The position numbers were made by a program, and so were the translations under genes. Shown piece by piece: positions 36,142 through 45,003 of a stretch of DNA of 64,000 nt. Each line of letters begins with the position of its first letter. Position 1 is the stretch's first letter. The notes below the pieces were generated by a model. It had not been told where the DNA came from, did no database searches, and saw only the letters and a list, made by a program, of their open reading frames with translations. This stretch comes from Candidatus Nitrosocosmicus arcticus (GTDB lineage Archaea; Thermoproteota; Nitrososphaeria; Nitrososphaerales; Nitrososphaeraceae), in NCBI RefSeq assembly GCF_007826885.1, contig NZ_ML675587.1, positions 60,241 to 124,240 on the forward strand. Reading direction: 5' to 3'.

Positions 36142-37229
36142 CAATTGATTCCACCAATACTCAAAAATTTGCTAAGGCTTCAGACTCTACAGCTGCTGAA
36201 TTAGCAAGTAAATCCATAATTGATCTACTTGGGAGAACACAAATTCAAAAGTATGAAATAGATGGTCTAATTGTATCAAGTAGCTCCAATGATTCATATT
36301 TGGGTAATATAGTTTCAGAAATGGTAGGCATCAGGCCCAAATTTTCGACCAAGATCGAAAATTTATGTAATTCGGGTACCAGTGGTATCATGTTGGCATA
36401 CTCATTGATAAAATCAAGATTATGTAATGCGGTGCTAGTAACAGGAGTAGAAAAGCAGAACAGTCAAGGAAACAAATTGGCTTGGGACATCTCCAGGGGA
36501 CAATATAATATGCCAGTTCACTGGGCATCACTATATGCCCAAAACCACTTTCGAAAGTATGGAACGACAGAAGAAGATCTAGCAATTGTTTCTTTTAAAA
36601 ATCATATGAACGCTAATAAAAACACCAAGGCGTTTTTCTATGACAAACACTTTACCTATTCAACAATAGTAAATTCCAAAATGGTGGCGGAACCATTGAA
36701 AAAGTTTGATTGTTGTTATCCTTGCGAAGGATGCTCGTCAATACTTGTTTTGTCTGAAGCAATGGCAAAGAGAACTGAAATACCCATCTGGATCAAGGGT
36801 ATTTCCCAAAATAACCAAGGCGCTAGCTTTGCATCCATTTCAAATAATCTTGATTACATACTATCAACGAGAATAGCAGCAAGAGATGCGTTTCAACAAT
36901 CAAACTTGGAACCTAAAAACATTGATATCGTAGAGATTCATGACGCGTTTACCATTTTAGAGCTCTTAGCCTATGAAGATATTGGATTTACCGATAAGGG
37001 AGAGGGAAGAAGATTCATAGACAAGAACACGCTTTATACAAACGTGAGAGGAGGACTACTTGGATGTGGTCATCCCATTGGTGCGACCGGGATCGATCAG
37101 ACCAATGAAATAGTAATTCAATTGCAAGGAAAGGCAGGTTTAAGACAAAAAAAAGGTTGCAAAAGTGGTCTGGTCCACAACATGGCAGCTGCAGGTACCT
37201 CTACTACAGTAATAATTCTGCAAAAATAA
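36132..37229 (+). CDS. SCP2-type thiolase family protein
   Basis: Probable acyl-CoA C-acetyltransferase. The nucleophile Cys is in NLCNSGTSG (about residue 78). The conserved His residues lie in IHDAFTILE and GHPIGATG. Length is 365 residues. It is followed by a DUF35 zinc-ribbon/OB protein, the usual partner of archaeal thiolases that channels acyl-CoA. HMG-CoA synthase is not adjacent, so a mevalonate role is not established. Confidence 0.88.
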   Translation: MEIAIDSTNTQKFAKASDSTAAELASKSIIDLLGRTQIQKYEIDGLIVSSSSNDSYLGNIVSEMVGIRPKFSTKIENLCNSGTSGIMLAYSLIKSRLCNAVLVTGVEKQNSQGNKLAWDISRGQYNMPVHWASLYAQNHFRKYGTTEEDLAIVSFKNHMNANKNTKAFFYDKHFTYSTIVNSKMVAEPLKKFDCCYPCEGCSSILVLSEAMAKRTEIPIWIKGISQNNQGASFASISNNLDYILSTRIAARDAFQQSNLEPKNIDIVEIHDAFTILELLAYEDIGFTDKGEGRRFIDKNTLYTNVRGGLLGCGHPIGATGIDQTNEIVIQLQGKAGLRQKKGCKSGLVHNMAAAGTSTTVIILQK

Positions 37230-37236
37230 CCCAAAG

Positions 37237-37590
37237 ATGGCGCTAATGGATGTTATTTTTGATATGGCCAAGAAAGGCATCTTAATTACCACCTATTGCT
37301 TTAGTTGCAAAATTCATATCTGGCCTCCGAATCATTATTGCAACTCCTGTTTCAAGAAATGTGGCTTTAGAAAAATCAATAGAAAGGGCATCCTGCTTGA
37401 AAAATCCTTTTCCAATCTTTCAGAGTTCGTAGGGTATTATGGTATAGGCGAGTTTTCAGGAATACGAATGATTGGGAGCGTTGATCAAAGTATATTACCC
37501 AATGACAAAATAAGAATTTCCCAAGTCGGTATTAAAGATTACAAATTAAGATTAGAATTCACCAAAATTAAGATTAAAAGATTAAAATAA
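37237..37590 (+). CDS. DUF35 zinc-ribbon/OB-fold protein (thiolase partner)
   Basis: N-terminal rubredoxin-like ribbon with CFSCK and CNSC (residues about 22-45), then an OB fold (GILLEKSFSNLSEF, IRMIGSVDQSILPND). Such proteins bind acyl-CoA and bridge thiolase to a partner enzyme. It has 117 residues and sits 7 bp after the thiolase gene. Confidence 0.85.
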   Translation: MALMDVIFDMAKKGILITTYCFSCKIHIWPPNHYCNSCFKKCGFRKINRKGILLEKSFSNLSEFVGYYGIGEFSGIRMIGSVDQSILPNDKIRISQVGIKDYKLRLEFTKIKIKRLK

Positions 37591-37620
37591 TTATTAACAT
37601 CATATGTACAATGATTCTCA

Positions 37621-37977
37621 ATGGGTTATGAAGGGTATTTGAGTGACAGAATGCTGATGAGTAGAGACGCATTTAACCGAAAACAGATCAAAATAAAAAT
37701 TATTGAAGAAGACGAAAGAAATCGTGACTTCTCCAAAAATGGGGACCGGGTTTTGATTAAAAAAATTTTATTGATAATTCAACATCTGGAAACTGAAGAG
37801 ATAGAAGAGATAGAACTAGATATAGAAGAGCTTGAAAACAGGATGAAAAAAGAAAGACTATTCACATCTTCTAATAGGTGGGTTCCTAGAATAGATATTA
37901 AAAATAATTTTGTTTCAGGGAACAGGCATACTTATTTATTATCCGATGCAATAGCATTGGATATAGTTTCGTTTTAA
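37621..37977 (+). CDS. Hypothetical protein, 118 aa
   Basis: A charged protein with an acidic central helix (EEIEEIELDIEELE) and no recognised domain. It is 30 bp after the DUF35 gene on the same strand and may be the last gene of that operon. It converges with tRNA-Asn. Confidence 0.55.
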   Translation: MGYEGYLSDRMLMSRDAFNRKQIKIKIIEEDERNRDFSKNGDRVLIKKILLIIQHLETEEIEEIELDIEELENRMKKERLFTSSNRWVPRIDIKNNFVSGNRHTYLLSDAIALDIVSF

Positions 37978-37988
37978 TTTAATTAGAG

Positions 37989-38091
37989 CGCCGCTGATCA
38001 GACTCGGACTGATGACCTACTGGTTAACAGCCAGTTAAGCTTCATAATGTATCCATCATGAATTTGCTCTACCAAGCTGAGCTACAGCGGC
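37989..38091 (-). tRNA. tRNA-Asn (anticodon GTT) with a noncanonical intron
   Basis: Acceptor stem GCCGCTG (38085-38091) pairs with CAGCGGC (37990-37996), with G as discriminator. D stem GCTC/GAGC, anticodon arm ACTGG-CTGTTAA-CCAGT (anticodon GTT), T arm ATCAG-TCCGAGT-CTGAT. Thirty bases (38036-38065) separate D stem and anticodon stem where one is expected, so an intron of about 29 nt sits next to position 26. It folds as an 8-bp helix (38055-38062 with 38041-38048) with a 6-nt loop. The T loop has C at position 55. Confidence 0.88.
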
Positions 38092-38225
38092 ACTATGCTA
38101 TTAAAAATTGTAAAGAATAAATAAATGTTATGTTTACTGCTATGATTCCTTGCTCAAGAACTAAATGTAATGATCAAATCCTACTAATTCTAAAAATGTT
38201 AAAAAGGTTATTTTTTCTCGAAGAT

Positions 38226-38768
38226 CTAGGCTTTGGAGTATATATATACCCCATCAAGAAACACTCTAGAGTCTTTATTTTTTATCCTTGTGGAAGATTC
38301 GATATTTGCTGCAGTTTGGGATACATTTTCAATATTTGGTCCTGTGATCAAAATATCATCACCTTGAACAGTAACCTTAGTATCATTCCCTAGTATCTTT
38401 GACACTCTAGATGATCGTTCTCCAAAAAAGTTTTCGATATAAACATCCTGTCCTTTAATCTTAACGGATATAGGAAAGTGTGCAAATACGATTTTTAGTT
38501 TATATGTGAATCCAGTGGTTGAACCCTTTATCATATTCCTAATATGACTATGCACCGTGTTGACTAATGCAAAATCGCTTTTCCTATTTCCGTAAGATCG
38601 TATTGTAATTCTTTCTTTACCAACTTCTATTAATGCATGAATCTTCGTAAAATCCTTTTGAACTTTTCCGTTTGATCCGTTTGTTGTAATGAGATTCTGA
38701 TCTTTATTCACCGATATACCATCTGGAATAACAATCTCATTTGCATAAAATTCGGGTTTAGTAGACAT
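38226..38768 (-). CDS. rpl6: 50S ribosomal protein L6
   Basis: Large-subunit protein near the factor-binding site. Two L6 domains, the second with KIVFAHFPISVKIKGQDV and FFGERSSR. Length 180 residues is normal. It is the last gene of this ribosomal run; L32e, L19e and L18, which usually follow, are not here. Overlaps S8 by 11 bp. Confidence 0.94.
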   Translation of the reverse strand: MSTKPEFYANEIVIPDGISVNKDQNLITTNGSNGKVQKDFTKIHALIEVGKERITIRSYGNRKSDFALVNTVHSHIRNMIKGSTTGFTYKLKIVFAHFPISVKIKGQDVYIENFFGERSSRVSKILGNDTKVTVQGDDILITGPNIENVSQTAANIESSTRIKNKDSRVFLDGVYIYSKA

Positions 38769-39150
38769 AACCTATGAGTGCACCTCCCAATCCTTCATTT
38801 TGAGCGTCATGATGAGACATAATTCCTTTACTAGTGGATACTATTAAAATACCCATGTTATATGAAGGAAGGAACTGACGTTCCCAATCTAAGTATCGAT
38901 CCTTCTTTACACTAAATCTAGGAGTAATTATTCCACATTTATTAATTTTTGCTAAGAGTTGTATCCTGAATTTACCCAATCTCCCGTCGTCAACCTGTTC
39001 GAATTCTCCAATATATCTCTGCTTTTGCATGACCCTTAAAACTTCACTTGAGAATTTTGACGCTGGTAATACTATGCATTCCCGCTTCCTTCTCATTTCA
39101 TTGTTATATAAAGTGGTAAATAGATTAGATAAAATATTTAATGCTGGCAT
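38758..39150 (-). CDS. rps8: 30S ribosomal protein S8
   Basis: Binds 16S rRNA helix 21 and helps assemble the platform. The N-terminal half is NILSNLFTTLYNNEMRRKRE; the C-terminal half has GILIVSTSKGIMSHHDAQ and GGALIGYVY, the S8 end signature. Length is 130 residues. Confidence 0.94.
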   Translation of the reverse strand: MPALNILSNLFTTLYNNEMRRKRECIVLPASKFSSEVLRVMQKQRYIGEFEQVDDGRLGKFRIQLLAKINKCGIITPRFSVKKDRYLDWERQFLPSYNMGILIVSTSKGIMSHHDAQNEGLGGALIGYVY

Positions 39151-39161
39151 TCAATAATCAC

Positions 39162-39344
39162 CTATTCGTATTTCCTGAACCCTAGTGAGAAGGCAACTTC
39201 TCTAAAACATCTTCTGCATAACATAAGATCATATGAACAAATCATTCCACTAAAAGATCCACACCTTTTACACCATCGGGTACCCTTGCCGTGGGCCAAC
39301 TTCTTTCGACCTGTGAGGGCGTAATCTCTAATTTTAATTTTCAA
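39162..39344 (-). CDS. rps14: 30S ribosomal protein S14, zinc-binding type
   Basis: Small head protein of 60 residues. CKRCGS and CRRC form the zinc site, and the end is FSLGFRKYE. Its start overlaps the L5 stop by 4 bp. Confidence 0.93.
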   Translation of the reverse strand: MKIKIRDYALTGRKKLAHGKGTRWCKRCGSFSGMICSYDLMLCRRCFREVAFSLGFRKYE

Positions 39345-39859
39345 TTTACTTCAACTCCAAATTGAGCCTTAAAGAATTCTATCGACTCATCTTTTGTAAT
39401 TTTATGATTTTTGCCGATCTTACTCGGATTCCTCCTTTTGGAAACTCTGTAGCCAGGTCTTGTCAAAGCAGCGCATACATCCATTCCAAATATACCGATA
39501 TCAGGATTGTACTTTGTACCAGGAATATCAATATGTTCATGGATTCCAAACGATATGTTACCATTATTATCAAATGATGAATTCTTTATCACATTCCTCT
39601 TTGATTCCATAACTCGTCTTAAAAAGTTTGTGGCATCTGTTCGTCTCAGGGTAACCATTGCCCCTATAGGTTCACCTTTATGAATGCCAAAATCCCTTAC
39701 GCTTTTTTTTGCACCCCTTACACTTGGAGTTTTACCGGTTAGCTCAGATAAAGCATATTTGGCTTTCTCAACAGGATCTCCTGATTTACCTACGCCAATA
39801 TTAATGACTACCTTAGAAACGTGAATTTCTTTCATTAGGTTGATCTTATTTTCACTCAT
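39341..39859 (-). CDS. rpl5: 50S ribosomal protein L5
   Basis: Binds 5S rRNA and the central protuberance. Motifs: VVINIGVGKSGDPVEKA, LTGKTPSVRGAKKSVRDFGI and FGIHEHIDIPG. Length 172 residues. Overlaps S4e by 8 bp. Confidence 0.95.
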   Translation of the reverse strand: MSENKINLMKEIHVSKVVINIGVGKSGDPVEKAKYALSELTGKTPSVRGAKKSVRDFGIHKGEPIGAMVTLRRTDATNFLRRVMESKRNVIKNSSFDNNGNISFGIHEHIDIPGTKYNPDIGIFGMDVCAALTRPGYRVSKRRNPSKIGKNHKITKDESIEFFKAQFGVEVN

Positions 39860-40574
39860 TGACTAACACCTCCAATACAGGTTTTTCAACACCGACCGGC
39901 ATTACTATACCAACTGGCAATTCCACGGTTTTTTCATCCAACGTTAACACTACTCTTTTAGGTAACGAAAACATCCCATCTTTAATCTCCTCCACTTTAC
40001 CAATCTTCCCTGCATTTTCACCCTGAACCACAAGAATACTACATCCAGTCTCAAACTTAATATGTTGTTCTATATTTATTTCAGGAATTGTTACCAGACA
40101 GGAATCACCTACATTCATATCTTTATTATCCGATATCAAGGTTTTGCCATCGTGAAACCCGTATTGAATTTTATTCCCTCGATAGCTTACCTTACTAGTA
40201 ATCTTTAACAATTTTAATGATTTTTCTGTAGTTTGAGTGGGAACTAGTAATTTAGAACCTTTCGGCACCATTCTATAAGCTACCCCATTTGGTACTATCT
40301 CTACAACATCCATAATTCCGACACCGAAACGCCCATCCCTTCTAATTTTACCATCCACTTTGATTTGTCCAGAGTTTAATATTCTCTTAGCTTCAGCTAA
40401 ATTTGAACACAAATGCAAGACATCACGAATCAATACACCGATCGAATAGCATTTTGTTTTTGCATAAGGGCCAGGCCTAGGAGCCAGAATGAAAGGGGAG
40501 TCTTTTCGTTTAATATCCCAAAATTTAGGCGCCATTTGTCTTTTTAATTTAGTACTACCACTTTTTTTTACCAT
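39852..40574 (-). CDS. rps4e: 30S ribosomal protein S4e
   Basis: Archaeal/eukaryotic small-subunit protein with an S4 RNA-binding domain (RILNSGQIKVDGKIRRD), a central domain and a C-terminal KOW segment (VVQGENAGKIGKVEEI). Length 240 residues. Found in this position in archaeal spc clusters. Confidence 0.94.
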   Translation of the reverse strand: MVKKSGSTKLKRQMAPKFWDIKRKDSPFILAPRPGPYAKTKCYSIGVLIRDVLHLCSNLAEAKRILNSGQIKVDGKIRRDGRFGVGIMDVVEIVPNGVAYRMVPKGSKLLVPTQTTEKSLKLLKITSKVSYRGNKIQYGFHDGKTLISDNKDMNVGDSCLVTIPEINIEQHIKFETGCSILVVQGENAGKIGKVEEIKDGMFSLPKRVVLTLDEKTVELPVGIVMPVGVEKPVLEVLVNE

Positions 40575-40581
40575 TTAATTT

Positions 40582-40965
40582 TCACTTCTTTTCCTCATTT
40601 TTTTCAGGTGTTTTCATTGTTTGTTTTCTTGATGATTTATTAATTTGTTCCTGATTTCCTATCTTGTTCTTTCGATATTTGTCATCCAGGTGCAACGACG
40701 TAATACGAACATTGGAGGCATGAATCTGAACTTTAACTTGACCGCCCTTGATTTTTTCCCTTTGAACGCCTTCTATACTTAACCGCCCCTTCAAAGTATT
40801 TAATTTCTCTACCTTTCCTTCTACGCCTTTGTATTCGCCTCTCATGATTTTGACTGAATCGCCTTTGACTATTCTCAAGCTCCTCCTATTGTACTCTTTC
40901 TTCAGATTGTTAGATAAATTTGAACATATATTATTTGACTTTCTTTTCATTTTCTTTTCACTCAT
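40582..40965 (-). CDS. rpl24: 50S ribosomal protein L24
   Basis: Assembly-initiating protein with a KOW motif (VKGDSVKIMRGEYKGVEGKV) and VQIHASNVRI. Length 127 residues, with a Lys/Asn/Gln-rich C-terminal tail (about 100-127). Overlaps L14 by 4 bp. Confidence 0.93.
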   Translation of the reverse strand: MSEKKMKRKSNNICSNLSNNLKKEYNRRSLRIVKGDSVKIMRGEYKGVEGKVEKLNTLKGRLSIEGVQREKIKGGQVKVQIHASNVRITSLHLDDKYRKNKIGNQEQINKSSRKQTMKTPEKNEEKK

Positions 40966-41396
40966 ATGATCATGGATGCTAAATTAGCAATCCTTGGCCA
41001 CTTTTCAGCTGCTTCAGCAGCTACAGGCCCTTTCAGGTCTGTTCCTTTAATTTCACCCTCAGTCGTAACTAGAACCGCCGCATTATCTTCAAAAGATACT
41101 CGAACACCATTCAACCTCCTGATCGGGTATTTCTGCCTAACTATGACAGCTCCAAAAATTTGTTTTCTGAGTTCAGCTGGTCCTTTTTTTACAGTTACCG
41201 TAACGAAATCACCTACGGCGGCGGCAGGTAGCCTTGAATGTCTCCCTTTGTACCGAGTAACCTGAGCAATTTGTAGTATTTTTGCGCCCGTATTGTCTGC
41301 GCAAACAAGTTGTGCCATTATTGGAAGTGCCCTCGTAACATAAGGCCTGAATTCTTCTACTCCTCTTGAGGATACGGCTCTTGATTTAGTTGACAA
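40962..41396 (-). CDS. rpl14: 50S ribosomal protein L14
   Basis: Large-subunit protein at a subunit bridge. Signature MAQLVCADNTGAKILQI and the DNAAVLVTTEGEIKGTDLKG region are clear. Length 144 residues includes an N-terminal extension of about 25 residues typical of archaea. Confidence 0.95.
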   Translation of the reverse strand: MSTKSRAVSSRGVEEFRPYVTRALPIMAQLVCADNTGAKILQIAQVTRYKGRHSRLPAAAVGDFVTVTVKKGPAELRKQIFGAVIVRQKYPIRRLNGVRVSFEDNAAVLVTTEGEIKGTDLKGPVAAEAAEKWPRIANLASMII

Positions 41397-41398
41397 GT

Positions 41399-41731
41399 TT
41401 ATTCACTTACCTCCACAACAGCAAATGATATGGTCTTCGACAACGGTCGACATTCTGCAATTTTGACTTTGTTGCCGTCGGATACATCCATGCAATCAGA
41501 TATGAAAGCATGGATTCTGGATTTGCTTCTCTCGTATCTTTTGTACTTTACCACAAATCTTGAATATTCTCGCTCTACGACAACCATATTTTTCCCTTTA
41601 TGGCTAACTACCGTCCCTACTATCAATTTTCCTCTTAGTGATAGGGAACCACAAAACGGACAATATCTGTTATTGCATGTCTTCTTGGGGGCTTTTACTT
41701 GAATACCAATATTCTTAACCATAATAATCAC
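41399..41731 (-). CDS. rps17: 30S ribosomal protein S17
   Basis: OB-fold protein of the small-subunit body. Contains CPFCGSL at the N terminus, TVVSHKGKNMVVVEREY and KVKIAECRPLSKTISF, the S17 C-terminal signature. Length 110 residues. Overlaps the Rpp29 stop by 4 bp. Confidence 0.93.
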   Translation of the reverse strand: MIIMVKNIGIQVKAPKKTCNNRYCPFCGSLSLRGKLIVGTVVSHKGKNMVVVEREYSRFVVKYKRYERSKSRIHAFISDCMDVSDGNKVKIAECRPLSKTISFAVVEVSE

Positions 41732-42003
41732 TTTACTTTGTTAACTAATTCCTCGGGCCTGCCTAATAATCGCTTGCCATCGAGTGTACAAGTTCCACTA
41801 TTATGGCAAATTTCATATTCACAGATTTCACCTTTGGGAACCTTTATGACGTTTTTGCTTTTATGATCACTCAAGTATAACATATTCTTTGTTTCGTTCA
41901 CAATAGTTCCGGATAGTTTGGAATTCCTCGCATTCCTAGCTTTGTTAATTTTAACAAATTTGCCAAGATATTCATTATAGTGGTTTTGGTTGCCTGCGTG
42001 CAT
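41728..42003 (-). CDS. rnp1: RNase P protein subunit Rpp29 (Pop4)
   Basis: Protein cofactor of archaeal RNase P, which processes tRNA 5' ends. Sm-like barrel: EYLGKFVKINKARNARNSKL, GTIVNETKNMLYLSDH and LDGKRLLGRPEELV. Length 91 residues. Its place between L29 and S17 is conserved in archaea. Confidence 0.9.
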   Translation of the reverse strand: MHAGNQNHYNEYLGKFVKINKARNARNSKLSGTIVNETKNMLYLSDHKSKNVIKVPKGEICEYEICHNSGTCTLDGKRLLGRPEELVNKVK

Positions 42004-42006
42004 TTT

Positions 42007-42216
42007 CTACTTCTTACCCCCCGTTCTTTCATTCATCAACGTAAGTACTCTTGCTATGTCTCTTCTCTTCCACCTGATTACTCCCGCTTCTTTCTTTAAA
42101 GTCCCCTTAATTGCTTCAGAACGAAGCTTGGCTAGATCGACTTTCAAATCAATCAGTTTATCCTTTAGATCATCATCGTTAAATTGTCTTAATGTTTTGG
42201 TCTTATTTCTTGACAA
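42007..42216 (-). CDS. rpl29: 50S ribosomal protein L29
   Basis: Two-helix protein at the exit tunnel. The 69 residues show LKDKLIDLKVDLAKLRSEA and VIRWKRRDIARVLTLMNE. The next gene is Rpp29; an eIF1/SUI1 gene found between them in some archaea is absent. Confidence 0.92.
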   Translation of the reverse strand: MSRNKTKTLRQFNDDDLKDKLIDLKVDLAKLRSEAIKGTLKKEAGVIRWKRRDIARVLTLMNERTGGKK

Positions 42217-42945
42217 TTATTTAATTATCTCCCCTTTATTTTCTAATATTTCTTTCTGCTGTTGTGTCTCATTAGGGTCCGGCATATTATTCTCATTTGA
42301 TTCGGACAGATTTTTATCATCAGTTTGGCTTTTTTGATTATTGTGATCTTTGAAATTAGTTATGAGTTCAAATTCTGGCGGTGTAGCATTTTTTATCGCA
42401 ATCTTAAGTCTAATTCCCATAATTCCCATTTTTGTTAAAACGTGTGTAATGCCTTCACGGACGACTTTATCCGCCATGTTACCACTTTTTGGAATAATCC
42501 CAGAAGAATGTTTTTCAAAATGAGCTCTTTCGCTACGTAATTTTCCGGAAATTGTCACTTCAACACCTAGTGCTCCAGCATTCTCTATGGTTTTTACTGT
42601 CCACAAAGCAGCTCGTCTGAAAGCCGTGCCTCTTTCAATGAGTTGTGCTAGCCTGTTGCACATTATCTTAGGATTTAATTCGGGTACTTCTACCTCGACT
42701 ACTGAAATTTGTGGATTGGTCAATCCAAATTTTACCTCCAACTTAGACGTAAGATCCCTAATACCACTTCCCTTCCTTCCAATAACAAGTCCCGGTCTTG
42801 TCACGTACAAGGTTAGTCTAGTACCCAGAGGTGATTTTTGAATATCAGCACCTCCAAATCCGGCATCCTTCAATTCCTCTTTTAGAAATTCGTCCAATTC
42901 ACTATTACGATAATTGTTTTTTAATACGTTTTTGATTGCGTTCAA
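42217..42945 (-). CDS. rps3: 30S ribosomal protein S3
   Basis: mRNA-entry protein with a KH domain (TRPGLVIGRKGSGIRDLTSK) and the C-terminal S3 domain (GALGVEVTISGKLRSERA). Length 242 residues with an Asn/Asp/Gln-rich tail after about 205. TTG start abuts the L22 stop. Confidence 0.95.
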   Translation of the reverse strand: MNAIKNVLKNNYRNSELDEFLKEELKDAGFGGADIQKSPLGTRLTLYVTRPGLVIGRKGSGIRDLTSKLEVKFGLTNPQISVVEVEVPELNPKIMCNRLAQLIERGTAFRRAALWTVKTIENAGALGVEVTISGKLRSERAHFEKHSSGIIPKSGNMADKVVREGITHVLTKMGIMGIRLKIAIKNATPPEFELITNFKDHNNQKSQTDDKNLSESNENNMPDPNETQQQKEILENKGEIIK

Positions 42946-43419
42946 TTAAGATGACCTACCTTCCATGGCTACAATTTCAACGTGAACCAGAGTATCATAT
43001 TTGGGACTTGCTCTTCCCATAGCTCTCGGTGTGAATCTCTTCAATTTTGTTCCCTTATGAACAACTACAGAAATGATTTTGAGTCTATCCAAATCCATTC
43101 CCTTGTACTCCGCATTAGATTCTAGGTTGTCTAGTAGCTTCAGGAACTCGGATGTCGATTTGTGTGGGTATCTACCAGAGCAAAAACCATCTCGTATGTT
43201 GGATCTATGAGCTACTTCATTGTTATATCTCCTGTACGGTACTGCTATTTTTCTTATCAAAACATCCTCCAGAAACTCCCTCGCTTTTTCTATACTTTTG
43301 TTGTTTATGGCTATGGCAATTTCTCTAGAATGCTTATGGGAAATAGATTTGTCCCTAATTGCAGCCCTTACATGTCTTGACTTTTCATACTTTTGAAAAG
43401 AATAAGAATAATCCGGCAT
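42946..43419 (-). CDS. rpl22: 50S ribosomal protein L22
   Basis: Tunnel-wall protein. Contains SHKHSREIAIAINNKSIEKA, VAHRSNIRDGFCSGRYP and KRFTPRAMGRASP. Length 157 residues, normal for archaea. Confidence 0.95.
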   Translation of the reverse strand: MPDYSYSFQKYEKSRHVRAAIRDKSISHKHSREIAIAINNKSIEKAREFLEDVLIRKIAVPYRRYNNEVAHRSNIRDGFCSGRYPHKSTSEFLKLLDNLESNAEYKGMDLDRLKIISVVVHKGTKLKRFTPRAMGRASPKYDTLVHVEIVAMEGRSS

Positions 43420-43424
43420 CTATA

Positions 43425-43832
43425 TCACTTGAGTGGGACATACAAGCTGGATCGTGATGAACCAACACCAGGTGCTCCATGTTGAACTCGTTTATTGGTA
43501 ATAGCATATTCCCCTAGATAGTGACCCACCATTTCAGGCTTTATAACGTAAGAAACAAATTCTTTTCCATTGTGAACCAAAACCGTTAATCCTATCATGT
43601 CGGGCAAAATAATCATATCCCTTAAATGGGTTTTTAATTGACCTTTAAGTTTACCATCCCTAGCTAGTTTCAAATCTTCTCTGAATTTTCTCTTTTCATC
43701 ATTCATATAAGTAGATAGCCTCTTGTCCAAAGATCGCCTTTGCCTTGAATTTAAGAGTGGCATAAGTGTTTCAATTGAAAGTTTTTGGATTTGTTCGCCG
43801 GAATATCCTTTAAATTTAAATTCACGTACCAT
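43425..43832 (-). CDS. rps19: 30S ribosomal protein S19
   Basis: Head protein forming a complex with S13. Contains FKFKGYSGEQIQKLSIE, the family core THLRDMIILPDMIG and VHNGKEFVSYVIKPEMVGHYLGEYA. Length 135 residues. Upstream of it, 62 bp away, is L23; L2 normally lies between. Confidence 0.94.
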   Translation of the reverse strand: MVREFKFKGYSGEQIQKLSIETLMPLLNSRQRRSLDKRLSTYMNDEKRKFREDLKLARDGKLKGQLKTHLRDMIILPDMIGLTVLVHNGKEFVSYVIKPEMVGHYLGEYAITNKRVQHGAPGVGSSRSSLYVPLK

Positions 43833-43894
43833 TTTTTTTACCTAATCCTATAGATAAGTTTTAATTCAGTCTCTTTAGCATAATTTTCCATATT

Positions 43895-44194
43895 TTACAC
43901 CAAACCTAAATTAGTTGCGAGCTGTCTTGCGCCGTCCACATTCTTAAATTTCATAATTGCTTTCTTACCTCTAATGGTATTAAAAGTATTTACTTCACTA
44001 ATCTCTGCCTCATAGATTATCTTCATTGCTTTGATGATTTGGCCTTTATTGGCCTTATTATGGACAATAAAACTAAGTTTGTTCTCTTTTTCTATTATAT
44101 TAAAAGTCTTCTCGGTTACATAAGGCTCGAGTATTATCTTACTAGCGATATCGGGATTTATTTCAATTTTTTTGTTATACAAAAATTCATTCAT
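43895..44194 (-). CDS. rpl23: 50S ribosomal protein L23
   Basis: Tunnel-exit protein that docks SRP. Contains ILEPYVTEKTFNIIEKENK and IYEAEISEVNTFNT. Length 99 residues. Overlaps L4 by 4 bp. Confidence 0.93.
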   Translation of the reverse strand: MNEFLYNKKIEINPDIASKIILEPYVTEKTFNIIEKENKLSFIVHNKANKGQIIKAMKIIYEAEISEVNTFNTIRGKKAIMKFKNVDGARQLATNLGLV

Positions 44195-45003
44195 GTCGAG
44201 TTCTCCAGAATTATATTTTTAGGAATTCTTAGATTACTCAATTCATCTAATGAATTTTGCGAGAATACCACTAGCCTTATTGGTCTGGCACCGGGTGCAA
44301 GATCTAAAACACTTATATCCTTTACGCACTTAATCCCAATCCCAGGTATCGAATTATCCAATTTCAATATCTCACAGTCACTGTTACCAACAACTATCAA
44401 TGCACTTTTTCCAACTCGGTTAGGACGGCCTCTCCTCTTGGCCTTCCCAGAACGCTTCTTAATGGATTGTTCAACTCTTTTAACGTCTTCTTCCAATCCT
44501 AGTAGACGTAAAACGTCAAGCAAATTTTTGGTTTTTCCCACATCTTCCAAATCGTTGGTTACTACAATTGGAAAAGATTTTAACCCTTCTATTAGGTGAC
44601 CTCTGTTGATTATTAGTTCGCTTTGACGGGTTGACGATAGAGCAGAGAGAAGAGCTATAGTGTTTTCCTTTTTGTTTAGTTTTTTATGAGTGACCTTCCA
44701 AGATTCGGGTGGATGAGCGAGCCGGCCTTTTCTCACACCAGCTACTCCGGCTGCTTGGCCTGCACGAGAAAATCCTTCACCTTTTGCTCTTGCAAGACGG
44801 GCGATACCTAAACCTGTATTCCTAGATTCGGCACTCACAATTTCCCCAGCAGCTGGATACCTACCCTGTTTCTGGAAACGGTGAGAATACAAATTAACGA
44901 ATGCTTTTTTAATAATCTCAGGACGATATGGAAAATTAAACAATGGAGGTAGATCTACATCTTCGGTTTGATTACCCGTTAAGTCGAATAGTTTAGTCTT
45001 CAT
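44191..45003 (-). CDS. rpl4: 50S ribosomal protein L4
   Basis: Tunnel protein L4e. Contains PLFNFPYRPEIIKKAFVN, NTGLGIARLARAKG and the KRRGRPNRVGKSALIVVG segment. Length 270 residues is normal for archaea. Confidence 0.95.
   Translation of the reverse strand: MKTKLFDLTGNQTEDVDLPPLFNFPYRPEIIKKAFVNLYSHRFQKQGRYPAAGEIVSAESRNTGLGIARLARAKGEGFSRAGQAAGVAGVRKGRLAHPPESWKVTHKKLNKKENTIALLSALSSTRQSELIINRGHLIEGLKSFPIVVTNDLEDVGKTKNLLDVLRLLGLEEDVKRVEQSIKKRSGKAKRRGRPNRVGKSALIVVGNSDCEILKLDNSIPGIGIKCVKDISVLDLAPGARPIRLVVFSQNSLDELSNLRIPKNIILENST

Noticed and set aside
40966..41265. 99-codon plus-strand frame opposite L14
   Set aside because: A shadow of the conserved rpl14 gene; its composition reflects the other strand's codons.
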